Shown piece by piece: positions 24,401-31,056 of a stretch of 36,155 bases of DNA; position 1 is the first letter of the stretch; each line of letters starts with the position of its first letter. The translations under genes were made by a program, and so were the position numbers. Source of the DNA: an uncultured Collinsella sp. GTDB taxonomy: Bacteria > Actinomycetota > Coriobacteriia > Coriobacteriales > Coriobacteriaceae. The notes beneath the pieces are model-generated. The model was not told the DNA's origin. It searched no databases and worked only from the letters and a program-made list of their open reading frames with translations. The stretch spans positions 1 to 36,155 of the forward strand of contig CAKUHP010000016.1 of the NCBI GenBank assembly GCA_934658705.1, written 5' to 3'.

Positions 24401-27400
24401 CAGGGCTGCCATCGATGGCAAGCTCGTCACCGGCTCTTCGATGAGTGCGGACAACGGCTACGATGAGGAGAAGCAAACGACGGCGGCCCTCAAGGACGGG
24501 GAGCACGAAAAGATTGACTTCTCAACGCTCACCTTCAACAAGCCGGGCACGTATAAGTTTGCTATTAACGAGCTGGCTGCGAACAGCGGTCTTGGCGAGT
24601 GGAAGTATGACACGCACACCTATACCGTGACCGTTACCGTAACCGATGAGGGCGGCAAGCTTGTGGCCCGCGACGACGGCACGACCGGCTCGGAAGGCTT
24701 CATCTTCACCAATAGATACCAAACTTCGACGAGCTACGAGCTCCAGGGCGGTCTTGAGATCGTCAAGACGCTTAACGGGCACGACCTGCATGCCGGCATG
24801 TTTGGCTTTACGGTGACGGGCGAAGACACCGCCTCAACCGAAAAGCTTAAGGCGCTGCTGCGTGCGGATAAGGATAAGGGCGAGCTTGCCGTTACCAACG
24901 ATGAGCCGCAGGCCGATGGTAAGTCCTACACCGATATTTTGGGCGGTCTGACCTTTGCGACGGGCGACGCGGGCAAGACGTTCACCTACAAGGTGGTCGA
25001 GAATAAGGGCGACAAGGGCGGCTATAAATACGACTCTACCTATTGGACGGTAGAGATTGCAGTTAAGAAGCGCGATAACGGTTCGCTCTATACCGTGACT
25101 ACCGTCAAGCACTATGACGCTGATAAGGCGGAGCTTTCCGCTGATAAAAAGATCTATAACTCCGAAAACGGCACCGCCGAGGCCCAGGTGTTCTTCACCA
25201 ACAGCTACATCGCGAGCGGAACCTTTGAGGGTCTTGCTGCCGAGAAGGTAATGGACTCCCACGACAAGATCGAGGCTGACCAGTATACGTTTGACCTGTA
25301 TGCCGAGAAGACCGACGGCACGCTCAAATGGATGGATGAGGGCACGACCCAGGCGAGCGATAACGGTAAAGCCACGGTCGACTTCGGTAAGGTTTACTTT
25401 AAGCTCGGCAACGCTACCGGCGAATCCCATGAGCAGACGATCGACCTTGCCGGCGCCGTCAAAGACGGCATTGCCACCAAGCGGCACAATGCCGACCACA
25501 CCACCACCTACAGCTTTAACCTGGTGGCAAAGGAGCGCTTGGCCAACCTGCCCGAGGGCGTGCGTCCCGTGGACACGTCCGCGACGTGCCGCGTGCTGCT
25601 CGAGGTGACCGACAACAACAACGGCAAACTTACGTCCAAAGTGAACTATCGCAACGGTACCGAGAACGGCATGATCGTCTTCCACAACACGCGCGATAAG
25701 GTCAAGACGATCGGCACGGTCGCGGAGCCCAATGTGGACATCGATGGGCAGCTGCTCTCCGTGGGCGACTCCTACGTCTATACCATCAACTGGGTCAACA
25801 CCGAGGCCGATGCTGACGGCAACCTGGTTCCGGCCAAGGTGACCGTGACCGACGAGCTGCCCACGGGCGTCGTGTTCGAGGCCTTTGAGGGCGAGAACGC
25901 CGACAAGGGCACCGCGAGTGGCCAGTCGCTCACGTGGAGCCTGGGCGAGCAGCCTGCGGGCAGCCACGGTTCGGTGCGCGTGCGCGTCAAGATTACCGAG
26001 GACGCCGTGAAGGGTGCCCAGGGCGCTGTCGGCACCGTCAAGAATGCCGCCACCATTACGGTTGGCAAAAGGAGCTATACCGGTACCACGACTAACTACG
26101 TGCCCAAGAAGTCCGAGAGCGATGCTCAGGATTCGAATGAGTCGGGTGTGGCGCTGGGCGATGAGCTCACCTATACCATCGGCTACAAGAACACCGAGAA
26201 CAAGCAGGCTACGGTGACGGTCTCCGATGCCGTTCCCGCGGGGACTAAGTTCGTTGAGTTCGCGGGCGACCATGCGGATGTCGCATCCAAGGACAACGAC
26301 GGCAACCTCACCTGGACGTTGGCGGACGTTCCCGCCGGCGAGGAGGGCACGGTCCAGTTTAAGGTCCGCGTGACCGAGGATGCGTTCAAGAGCGGCGGCG
26401 CTTCGGGCGACATCTCCAACCAGGCGTCGGTGGCGGTTGGCAACAACCCTGCCGTTAAGACCAACACTACTACCGGCGAGGTCTCTGACGGCCGTCTGAC
26501 GCTGAGCAAGACGGTCACGGCCGCCGAAGGAATCACCGCGCCCAACAAGACGTTTACCTTTAAGGTGCTGCTCTACCAGGCCGATGGCACAACGCCTCTG
26601 GCCGGCACCTTTGCGTACGCCGGTCGCCCCAGCGGTGCCAACGGCACCTATGTAAGCGGACAGATCAAGAGCGGGGACACTATCGCGCTTAAGGCCGGCG
26701 GCTCCGTGACGGTTACCGTGCCCGCGGGCGCTCGCTACGAGGTGCAGGAGCTCGACTCCAAGGGCAACCTCATGACGAGCGAGGACGGCTTTACGGTTGC
26801 CGACAAGACGAACCCGCAGAAGGGCACCGTCAAGCAGGCGACGCAGGCGGGCTTCACCAATGCCTACAGCGTGGAGTCCACGAAGGTGGAGAACGCCTTT
26901 AAGGTGCAAAAGAAGATCTCCGGCCGCAACTGGACTAAGGCGGATGCCTTTGCCATGACGCTGACTGCCGAGGGCGAGGCGCCCATGCCCGAGGGCGCCA
27001 AGGAGGGCGTGGCGACGATTACGCTGAACCAGAATGCCCAGGTCGGCAACTTCGGCACCATCGAGTACACCAAGCCCGGTACCTATACCTATGTGATTGC
27101 CGAGCAGGCGGGTGACGAGACGGCGCTCACGTTCTCGAAGGCCACCTATCGCGCCACCGTCACGGTGACTGACGACGGCGCCGGAAAGCTGTCTGCCAAG
27201 ACTAAGATTGCGCAGCTGACCGACGATGCCGGTAATGCTGCCGAGAGCACGGTCGAGGCGGCGGTCTTTACCAACACCGCTAAGGCCGGCAGCCTCACCG
27301 TCAAGAAGACGGTCGTCGACGGCGACAGCCAGCGCGAGTTCGGCTTCACCGTCATGCTGGCCGACGAGGACGGCGAGCCCGTCTCCGGCACCTTCGGCAA

Positions 27401-30400
27401 GGGCGACGGCGCCATGACGTTCACGGACGGCAAGGCGACCTTCACGCTCAAGGACGGCGGGGAGAAGACCATCGTCGGCCTGCCCGTGGGCGCGCGCTAC
27501 ACCGTGACCGAGGACGCGGCCGAGGGCTACACGACCACGGCCGAGGGGGCCGAGGGCACCGTGACCGATGCCGGCGCGACCGCGGCGTTCACCAACACGT
27601 ACGGAACGGCCGCCGAGGGCAGGGACGTCTCCACCGCGGGGCTCTTCACCAAGACGCTTAAGGGCCGCGACTGGGCGGAGGGCGATAGCTTCCAGTTCAC
27701 GCTTACGGGCGAGAGCGGCGCGCCCATGCCCGAGGGCTCTGTCGACGACTCCAAGACCGTCAGCGTGACGGCCGCCGCCGGAACCAAGGCGGGCGCTAAG
27801 GTCGCCTTTGACTTCGGCTCTATCCGCTACACGCTTAACGATATCAAGGCCGCCGGGTTCGCGGAGGTCGGCGGCAAGCGCGTGCGCGCCAAGACCTTCA
27901 CTTACGCGGTGCGCGAGGTCAGGCCCGATGACGGCTCTGCCATCGCCGGAGTGTCCTACGACGGCCGCGTCGCCACGATGACGGTGACTGTGACCGACGA
28001 CGGTTCCGGCAACCTCACGGCCTCGACGCCCGCGATCGCGCAGGTGAGCGGCGGCGACTTCGTCAACACCTACACGACCGAGCTCGACTACTCTGCCCGT
28101 GCGGGCGTGCGCCTGTCCAAGACGCTCTCCGGCCGTGCCATGGAGGCGGGGCAGTTCGCCTTCACCGTGACCGCCGACGACGAGACGGCCGACAAGCTCG
28201 GCCTCAAGACCGGCAAGGACGCCTACGCCGTGGCCGCGGCCGATGACGGCGCGGCCGGCCTGGTCGACCTGATCGGCGGTGCCGCAAAGGGCGACGTGAA
28301 GTTCACCGACGCCGATGCGGGCAAGACCTACAGCTTCACTGTCGCCGAGACCAAGCTCGGCGGCGAGGGCTACACCAACGACACCGCGCCGCGCACGGTG
28401 ACCATCGCGCCCGCCTACGATGTAGCGACGGGCAAGCTCACGGTCACGACCACGGTCGTCAAGGACGGTGTCGAGGTCGCCCGCAGCGAGGTCTCGACGG
28501 CCGATGACATCGCGGAGCTGCCCGCGCCCGTGACGGTCGCGTTCGAGAACTCCTACGAGGCCACCGGAACGCTCGGCGGCGAGGGCAATGTGGCCATCAA
28601 CGCCACCAAGACACTGACGGGCCGCCCCGCGGCGGCGGGCGAGTTCAAGTTCTCCGTCCGCGATGCCCGCGGCAGCGAGGTCGCGACCGCATCCAACCGG
28701 GCCTCCGGCGACGGCGAGGCCGCGGAGCTCACGTTCTCGTCCATCTCCTACACCACCGACGCGCTCGAGCAGATGGTGATGGATGGCACCGCCACCTGGG
28801 CCGACGACGGCTCCTGGTCCATCCCCTATACCGTTTCCGAGGACACGGCGGCGCTGCCCGCGCCCGTGACGGCGACCGCCTCGAGCTTCGACATCACCGT
28901 CAAGGTGACCGATAACGGCAAGGGCGGGCTGGATGTAGCCGTGACCTACCCCGATGGCTCCGACGGTAAGCTGTCGTTCGTGAACGGCTACCGCGCCAAC
29001 GAGGCGACGGTCGAGCTTGCGGGTACCAAGACGCTGGCGCTCAGCCAGGCCGGACTCGGCCTCACGCAGGCCGACATCGCGGGCAAGTACACCTTCAAGA
29101 TTGAGCCGCTGGACGGCGCGCCCGCACCGGTCGACGCCTCCGGCAAGACGGTGACCGAGGCGACCAATGACGCCGCCGGCAACGTCGAGCTTGGCAGCGT
29201 CACGTTCAAGCAGCCGAGCGACCTCGACGACGTCGAGATCGACGGCGACGGCATGCGCACCAAGACGTTCGCCTACCGGGTGAGCGAGTCCGGCTCGGTC
29301 GACGGCGTGGTTAACGACGCGACGTCGACCAGGACCTTCACGGTCAAGGTCGTCGAGGACACCAACAAGGGCACGCTCGTCGCGGAGGTCCTGCCCGCCG
29401 AGGGTACGCCCAAGGGCAAGGGCGCGTTCGAGTTCACCAACACCTACGGCGTGGACCCGACGCCGAGCTTTGTCACCGACCAGATCAAGGTGAGCAAGAA
29501 GCTCAAAGGCCGCGATCTGGCCGAGGGCGAGTTCGAGTTCCAGCTGGTCGAGATCGCCGCCGATGGCAGCGAGAGCGTCAAGGCGACAGGTAAGAACGCC
29601 GCCGACGGCACGGTCGCGCTCGGCTCCATCACCTACACCGCGCCCGGTTCGCACAGTTACGAGCTGCGCGAGGTCACCGGCACGGCGGGCGGCGTGACCT
29701 ACGACAGGGCGATCCGCCGCGTGCACACGACGGTCACCGATGCCGGCAACGGCACACTCGCCGTCAAGCACGAGCTTGTGGATGCCGAGGGCAATCCCAC
29801 GGGCGACACCTCGGTGACCTTCACCAACGGCTACGAGGCCGCACCCGTCACCCTCAAGCTGGGCGCCGCCAAGGTGCTCAAGGGCGCCGAGCTCAAGGCG
29901 GGCCAGTTTAGCTTTGAGCTCAAGAGCCGGGACGGCAAGGTCATGTCGACCGCCAAGAACGCCGCGGACGGCAGCGTCACGTTCGACGCCCTGACCTTCA
30001 AGCAGGCCGGCACCTACACCTTCACGGTGAGCGAGGTCGACGACGACCAAGCGCATGTGACCTACGACAAGGCTGTGCGCAAGATCGTCGTCACGGTGAG
30101 CGACGAGGCGGCCGACGGCACCAAGACGGGTTACCTGTCGGCGAAGGTCTCCTACGAGGGCGACGCCAGCCTGCCGCCGGTCTTCACCAACAGCTACGCC
30201 GAGGATCCCGGCACCCCCGGCACGCCCGAGAACCCCGGCACGCCGGGCGGCGGTTCCGATAGCGGTTCCGGCGGCAGCTCCGGCGGCGACGGATCCAAGG
30301 GCGGCATGCCCGATACCGGCGACCGCAGCTTGCCGGTCGAGGCGCTCGCTGCCATGGCCGGCATCGGCGCGCTGACCGCAGCGGGCGGCGCGGTCCTGTA

Positions 30401-30416
30401 CCGCAGGCGCCGTTAG
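18459..30416 (+). CDS. Giant wall-anchored adhesin/pilin-like protein, fibro-slime and FctA-type repeats
   Basis: A 3,985-residue secreted surface protein. The long signal peptide ends ALLFGATSASA. Residues 65-398 hold a fibro-slime domain (FKFSGDDDVWVYIDDVLVGD near 292-311, then LGGIH). Three SpaA/Cna-B-like parts follow (about 400-800: GATFALYQSD, GATFELYKAND). A mixed region (860-1130) leads to about sixteen FctA/Spy0128-like modules, each starting with a K-L-x-GR pattern and ending YDxxxxxVxVxVxD..FxN. The modules begin near 1137, 1275, 1434, 1599, 1790, 1951, 2097, 2257, 2678, 2812, 2944, 3061, 3215, 3378, 3517, 3674 and 3796; the ones at 2678 and 2944 are more Cna-B-like. Two DUF11-like units lie at 2426-2674. 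Such domains form Lys-Asn isopeptide bonds. The end has a Pro/Gly/Ser wall spacer, sorting signal MPDTG (3950-3954), a membrane helix and RRRR. The start is ATG at 18459 after GGGGAGGG. A sortase should link it to peptidoglycan; none is in the window. Confidence 0.93.
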   Translation: MNRVCARAQEKLELFGEKTNTVKRALRVLTVPLAACALLFGATSASAAVSDHTVQTVNPTGTTVNLFDYWVVDGDNDSSKNINNDNKNNNTGINKDHQLKFNGGAGTGINKWTGKIGTAGYGRLQFVKDQLVKGYPEIKAGTYTSQGQGANYTDESLAYLFNNDSQANGKQDGKAVYNNVQGLFQLKDGYYVYDSYGSRGNYAVYNSTTNSFDVYDKAGVYKDSVSDANRGQFFPFDSADKVFEEKNSQLSPIGITDGTNDKLNHHFGMSMTTEFVQPNGGKTTKNEDMIFKFSGDDDVWVYIDDVLVGDLGGIHEKATLDINFATGEVKVGHIDGADGDEQEIEKTTIKAKFDAAGADTTNFSGSTFRDSTKHTLSFFYLERGAGASNMSLKFNLTTLPSSEVEKVNQNGEAVQGATFALYQSDADWNEQGEAIAQGTTGANGQLVLRMKSDGSVLSFDNQHADGHDYFVLKEEGLPEGYRSSLTSSTTATPGELHLQYKQAAASGTGGVVVAPETTVTTADGKQWTGSRMWLNGGYLAAKETISLSKETVDKKGHAISSGTTFAVVLKLTGAGEDHTSEDAWTAVTGNPLDGYKLCSKHGIAGAVEAAQSADTSVFAVNTKGDYEVTVRSLPGDIEKYAAMLQDKSQSEYTVAAYHTTASSLAEATTENTSMVEYQSINRQFSTVIHLTNVQNRLFVQKVDDLGEPVNGATFELYKANDVTGNSPSTYAIKPNATPYDTVQAKGMTYPYEIKGAACFPLDSNNHAPLTKGTYYLRESLSPDGYEINSTITKVIVDDSGVYVDAGEKNDGVRSMSGPGSLIASLAQFGSPDSIDNTLTHIKGKLQSVTGADVKGNLTWGQTSTAEGVTPSLKNDLMHMRYDKATQGTKTVLRYVEDKGVRDGQLATIFADTGINRMALYQEDDPSYIDDASKTRTNLGTLQLNHLFTTATAVQYTDRRVARLQVTKTVTADARLTAPTKDANNNDLTFTFKFTLPESEKGYEAHVFDANGNAVGDSFTLMNGSTHSIKAGETIRVYDLMQGDKYSVSELTTKDEESNGNVLASIVNTVTGSADESVLPAGFRLVSRRAGGEEQSGTGNTITGTIDALLGGEIPASNRLEFTNNYSASSVTLEGKDFLEVKKELIGRDWTDDDTFTVKLTPKHGAPMPKDGVSTITLNRHAQVGNFGTIEYAKPGTYTYTINEVIPGSDAGADGISYSAAVYTAKVVVEDNQAGALVVTSVKVEQVRDDADKPATAEVAGKTATFTNRYDEHERSIIIHAQKNLVDNAGTFPLAQGAFSFKLERVGGYTDDSAAFDPKTVNTSVKAPMPQGAEGDTASVGNNADGTVTWPAISYTARADAGRAYVYKFAENPGSVAGMTYDGSVYYAVVRNAKQGAGIQTSIEYYKVLANGSVEKLGTDVTPSFTNMYNVEPTSVTLQGQKTLSGRDWNQGESYTFNLAAATDDASATGLGKTTAKAVTDGAVAIGTNQAVANAPESGRVASFAFGTEAAPAVTFKRAGTFSFNITENAAQDGQAGMSMDKHTARAIVVVTDLDKSGNHTGELRVSSVTYANTGASDADKAVTDKAAFTNAYHATGTFGGVTVSKTLQGRASTAGQFTFAVTGLWYNGVQTSVDGAEANLSNKAAKAGVSGAVVSASGEEKLFARTLTEQDLGHTFAYRIHENQPAPVGYTYDTNYTGDAIVLVKVLAHDNNPAKLYTVTTVLKGAGVTKLLGDASNASALTDDKIAELKQDPNTYVQQYDASKAGATTPTPTVSFVNRYEASLDYGVAGGLQIEKTLTYPEGATVLGSPKSTFRYIVKPADEASANKVGISMDGKVYETANVEANVPKTVSLVPARGLTLTQNDAGKTFTYTVGEIDDKATGFTYDNTVHTVRVVVADNGDGTLRVTTSVSKQVDGKDELEGQWIYPADATSTGVATVKFKNTYTVTKAATYTPSVTKAVVGANAPDKFTFTMTAADDATRAAIDGKLVTGSSMSADNGYDEEKQTTAALKDGEHEKIDFSTLTFNKPGTYKFAINELAANSGLGEWKYDTHTYTVTVTVTDEGGKLVARDDGTTGSEGFIFTNRYQTSTSYELQGGLEIVKTLNGHDLHAGMFGFTVTGEDTASTEKLKALLRADKDKGELAVTNDEPQADGKSYTDILGGLTFATGDAGKTFTYKVVENKGDKGGYKYDSTYWTVEIAVKKRDNGSLYTVTTVKHYDADKAELSADKKIYNSENGTAEAQVFFTNSYIASGTFEGLAAEKVMDSHDKIEADQYTFDLYAEKTDGTLKWMDEGTTQASDNGKATVDFGKVYFKLGNATGESHEQTIDLAGAVKDGIATKRHNADHTTTYSFNLVAKERLANLPEGVRPVDTSATCRVLLEVTDNNNGKLTSKVNYRNGTENGMIVFHNTRDKVKTIGTVAEPNVDIDGQLLSVGDSYVYTINWVNTEADADGNLVPAKVTVTDELPTGVVFEAFEGENADKGTASGQSLTWSLGEQPAGSHGSVRVRVKITEDAVKGAQGAVGTVKNAATITVGKRSYTGTTTNYVPKKSESDAQDSNESGVALGDELTYTIGYKNTENKQATVTVSDAVPAGTKFVEFAGDHADVASKDNDGNLTWTLADVPAGEEGTVQFKVRVTEDAFKSGGASGDISNQASVAVGNNPAVKTNTTTGEVSDGRLTLSKTVTAAEGITAPNKTFTFKVLLYQADGTTPLAGTFAYAGRPSGANGTYVSGQIKSGDTIALKAGGSVTVTVPAGARYEVQELDSKGNLMTSEDGFTVADKTNPQKGTVKQATQAGFTNAYSVESTKVENAFKVQKKISGRNWTKADAFAMTLTAEGEAPMPEGAKEGVATITLNQNAQVGNFGTIEYTKPGTYTYVIAEQAGDETALTFSKATYRATVTVTDDGAGKLSAKTKIAQLTDDAGNAAESTVEAAVFTNTAKAGSLTVKKTVVDGDSQREFGFTVMLADEDGEPVSGTFGKGDGAMTFTDGKATFTLKDGGEKTIVGLPVGARYTVTEDAAEGYTTTAEGAEGTVTDAGATAAFTNTYGTAAEGRDVSTAGLFTKTLKGRDWAEGDSFQFTLTGESGAPMPEGSVDDSKTVSVTAAAGTKAGAKVAFDFGSIRYTLNDIKAAGFAEVGGKRVRAKTFTYAVREVRPDDGSAIAGVSYDGRVATMTVTVTDDGSGNLTASTPAIAQVSGGDFVNTYTTELDYSARAGVRLSKTLSGRAMEAGQFAFTVTADDETADKLGLKTGKDAYAVAAADDGAAGLVDLIGGAAKGDVKFTDADAGKTYSFTVAETKLGGEGYTNDTAPRTVTIAPAYDVATGKLTVTTTVVKDGVEVARSEVSTADDIAELPAPVTVAFENSYEATGTLGGEGNVAINATKTLTGRPAAAGEFKFSVRDARGSEVATASNRASGDGEAAELTFSSISYTTDALEQMVMDGTATWADDGSWSIPYTVSEDTAALPAPVTATASSFDITVKVTDNGKGGLDVAVTYPDGSDGKLSFVNGYRANEATVELAGTKTLALSQAGLGLTQADIAGKYTFKIEPLDGAPAPVDASGKTVTEATNDAAGNVELGSVTFKQPSDLDDVEIDGDGMRTKTFAYRVSESGSVDGVVNDATSTRTFTVKVVEDTNKGTLVAEVLPAEGTPKGKGAFEFTNTYGVDPTPSFVTDQIKVSKKLKGRDLAEGEFEFQLVEIAADGSESVKATGKNAADGTVALGSITYTAPGSHSYELREVTGTAGGVTYDRAIRRVHTTVTDAGNGTLAVKHELVDAEGNPTGDTSVTFTNGYEAAPVTLKLGAAKVLKGAELKAGQFSFELKSRDGKVMSTAKNAADGSVTFDALTFKQAGTYTFTVSEVDDDQAHVTYDKAVRKIVVTVSDEAADGTKTGYLSAKVSYEGDASLPPVFTNSYAEDPGTPGTPENPGTPGGGSDSGSGGSSGGDGSKGGMPDTGDRSLPVEALAAMAGIGALTAAGGAVLYRRRR

Positions 30417-30428
30417 CGATATGCACGA

Positions 30429-30461
30429 GTGGGGCGAATCCATCCGATGGGTTCGCCCCAC
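30429..30461 (+). terminator. Terminator of the giant gene
   Basis: GTGGGGCGAA (30429-30438) pairs perfectly with TTCGCCCCAC (30452-30461), and CCATC/GATGG continues the stem inside. It starts 12 bases after the stop and has only TTG after it. It directly abuts the -35 of the SRP RNA promoter. Confidence 0.75.
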
Positions 30462-30490
30462 TTGCCCTGCTGAGCGGGAGCGGGTAAGAT
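30462..30490 (+). promoter_or_regulatory. Promoter of the SRP RNA gene
   Basis: TTGCCC (30462-30467), exactly 17 bases, then TAAGAT (30485-30490). Transcription would start near 30497, just before the paired 5' end of the RNA. Confidence 0.7.
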
Positions 30491-30502
30491 ATACCGAGCG
30501 CC

Positions 30503-30610
30503 TAGCGCGTTCGATGGGTTCGGATGACGACATGTTCCGAATCTGGTCAGGTCCGGAAGGAAGCAGCCATAAGGAGCCTCTGTCGGGCATCCGAATCCAT
30601 CGAGTGCGCG
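30503..30610 (+). ncRNA. ffs: Signal recognition particle RNA (small bacterial 4.5S type)
   Basis: The conserved SRP core CAGGTCCGGAAGGAAGCAG lies at 30548-30566, with the GGAA tetraloop and the asymmetric loop that bind the Ffh M domain. The flanking arms TTCGATGGGTTCGGATG (30510-30526) and CATCCGAATCCATCGAG (30588-30604) pair almost perfectly, and GCGC ends close the hairpin, giving a single long stem of about 105 bases. It has helix 8 only, with no Alu domain. With Ffh it targets nascent membrane and secreted proteins to FtsY. A T-rich run (TTTCTTTTT, 30614-30622) ends the transcript. Confidence 0.95.
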
Positions 30611-30613
30611 GGC

Positions 30614-30646
30614 TTTCTTTTTGCGCGGTTTTACCAAACCGCGCAA
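30614..30646 (+). terminator. T-tract end of the SRP RNA plus a following hairpin
   Basis: After the SRP stem comes TTTCTTTTT (30614-30622). Then TTGCGCGGTTT (30621-30631) pairs perfectly with AAACCGCGCAA (30636-30646) around TACC. The SRP stem plus T run is the likely terminator. The second hairpin may be a backup. Confidence 0.6.
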
Positions 30647-30688
30647 TGCTCGACGCTGCGCGCCACCCAGGGCGACAATTTGTCATTC

Positions 30689-30730
30689 AAAAGGCAGGGC
30701 ATGACCAGAAGGTCTATGCCCTGCCTTTTT
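30689..30730. terminator. Bidirectional terminator
   Basis: AAAAGGCAGGGCAT (30689-30702) pairs with ATGCCCTGCC-TTTTT (30716-30730), and GACC/GGTC closes an AGAA loop. A tract on one side and T tract on the other make it work both ways. No gene ends here except read-through from the SRP RNA. Confidence 0.85.
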
Positions 30731-31056
30731 CATGCCAACTTGTTCGCCCTGGATGTCGCTCGCTGGCTGCGCCAAAACATCGGCGATTCCGTGGTCCAGA
30801 CGTTTCTCGCTGGTCCTCGGCTGCGCCTGCGGAATCGCTCGACTACCAAATACCTCGCCGCCAACCGGGCCCCGTCGTCCAAAAATCACCCGTAGATGGC
30901 GCATTAATCTGAACAATTCATTCCCGCGCGTTGTGCTGCTCGCTGGCGTTGACAAAACATTGGCGTCATCTTTGGCCGGTTGTTTACTCGTCTTTTGAGT
31001 TCTTCGTACTATCATGGTTCGAATTGAGTGTGAATGATGATAGGGAGCGCCTTTTT
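30731..31056 (+). other. Gap before the second exporter operon, with a candidate promoter
   Basis: No supported gene in 326 bases. TTTACT (30983-30988), 18 bases and TACTAT (31007-31012) form a plausible promoter for the ABC exporter, leaving a leader of about 40 bases. No operator-like dyad comparable to the marR sites is seen, and there is no regulator gene next to this operon. Confidence 0.4.

Noticed and set aside
24834..30686. A 1,950-codon open frame on the minus strand, antisense to the adhesin
   Set aside because: It arises from the GC-rich codon use of the plus-strand gene, which lacks codons that would read as stops in that frame. It has no ribosome site, low-complexity Arg/Gly/Leu/His-rich content and no domain, and it continues across the SRP RNA.
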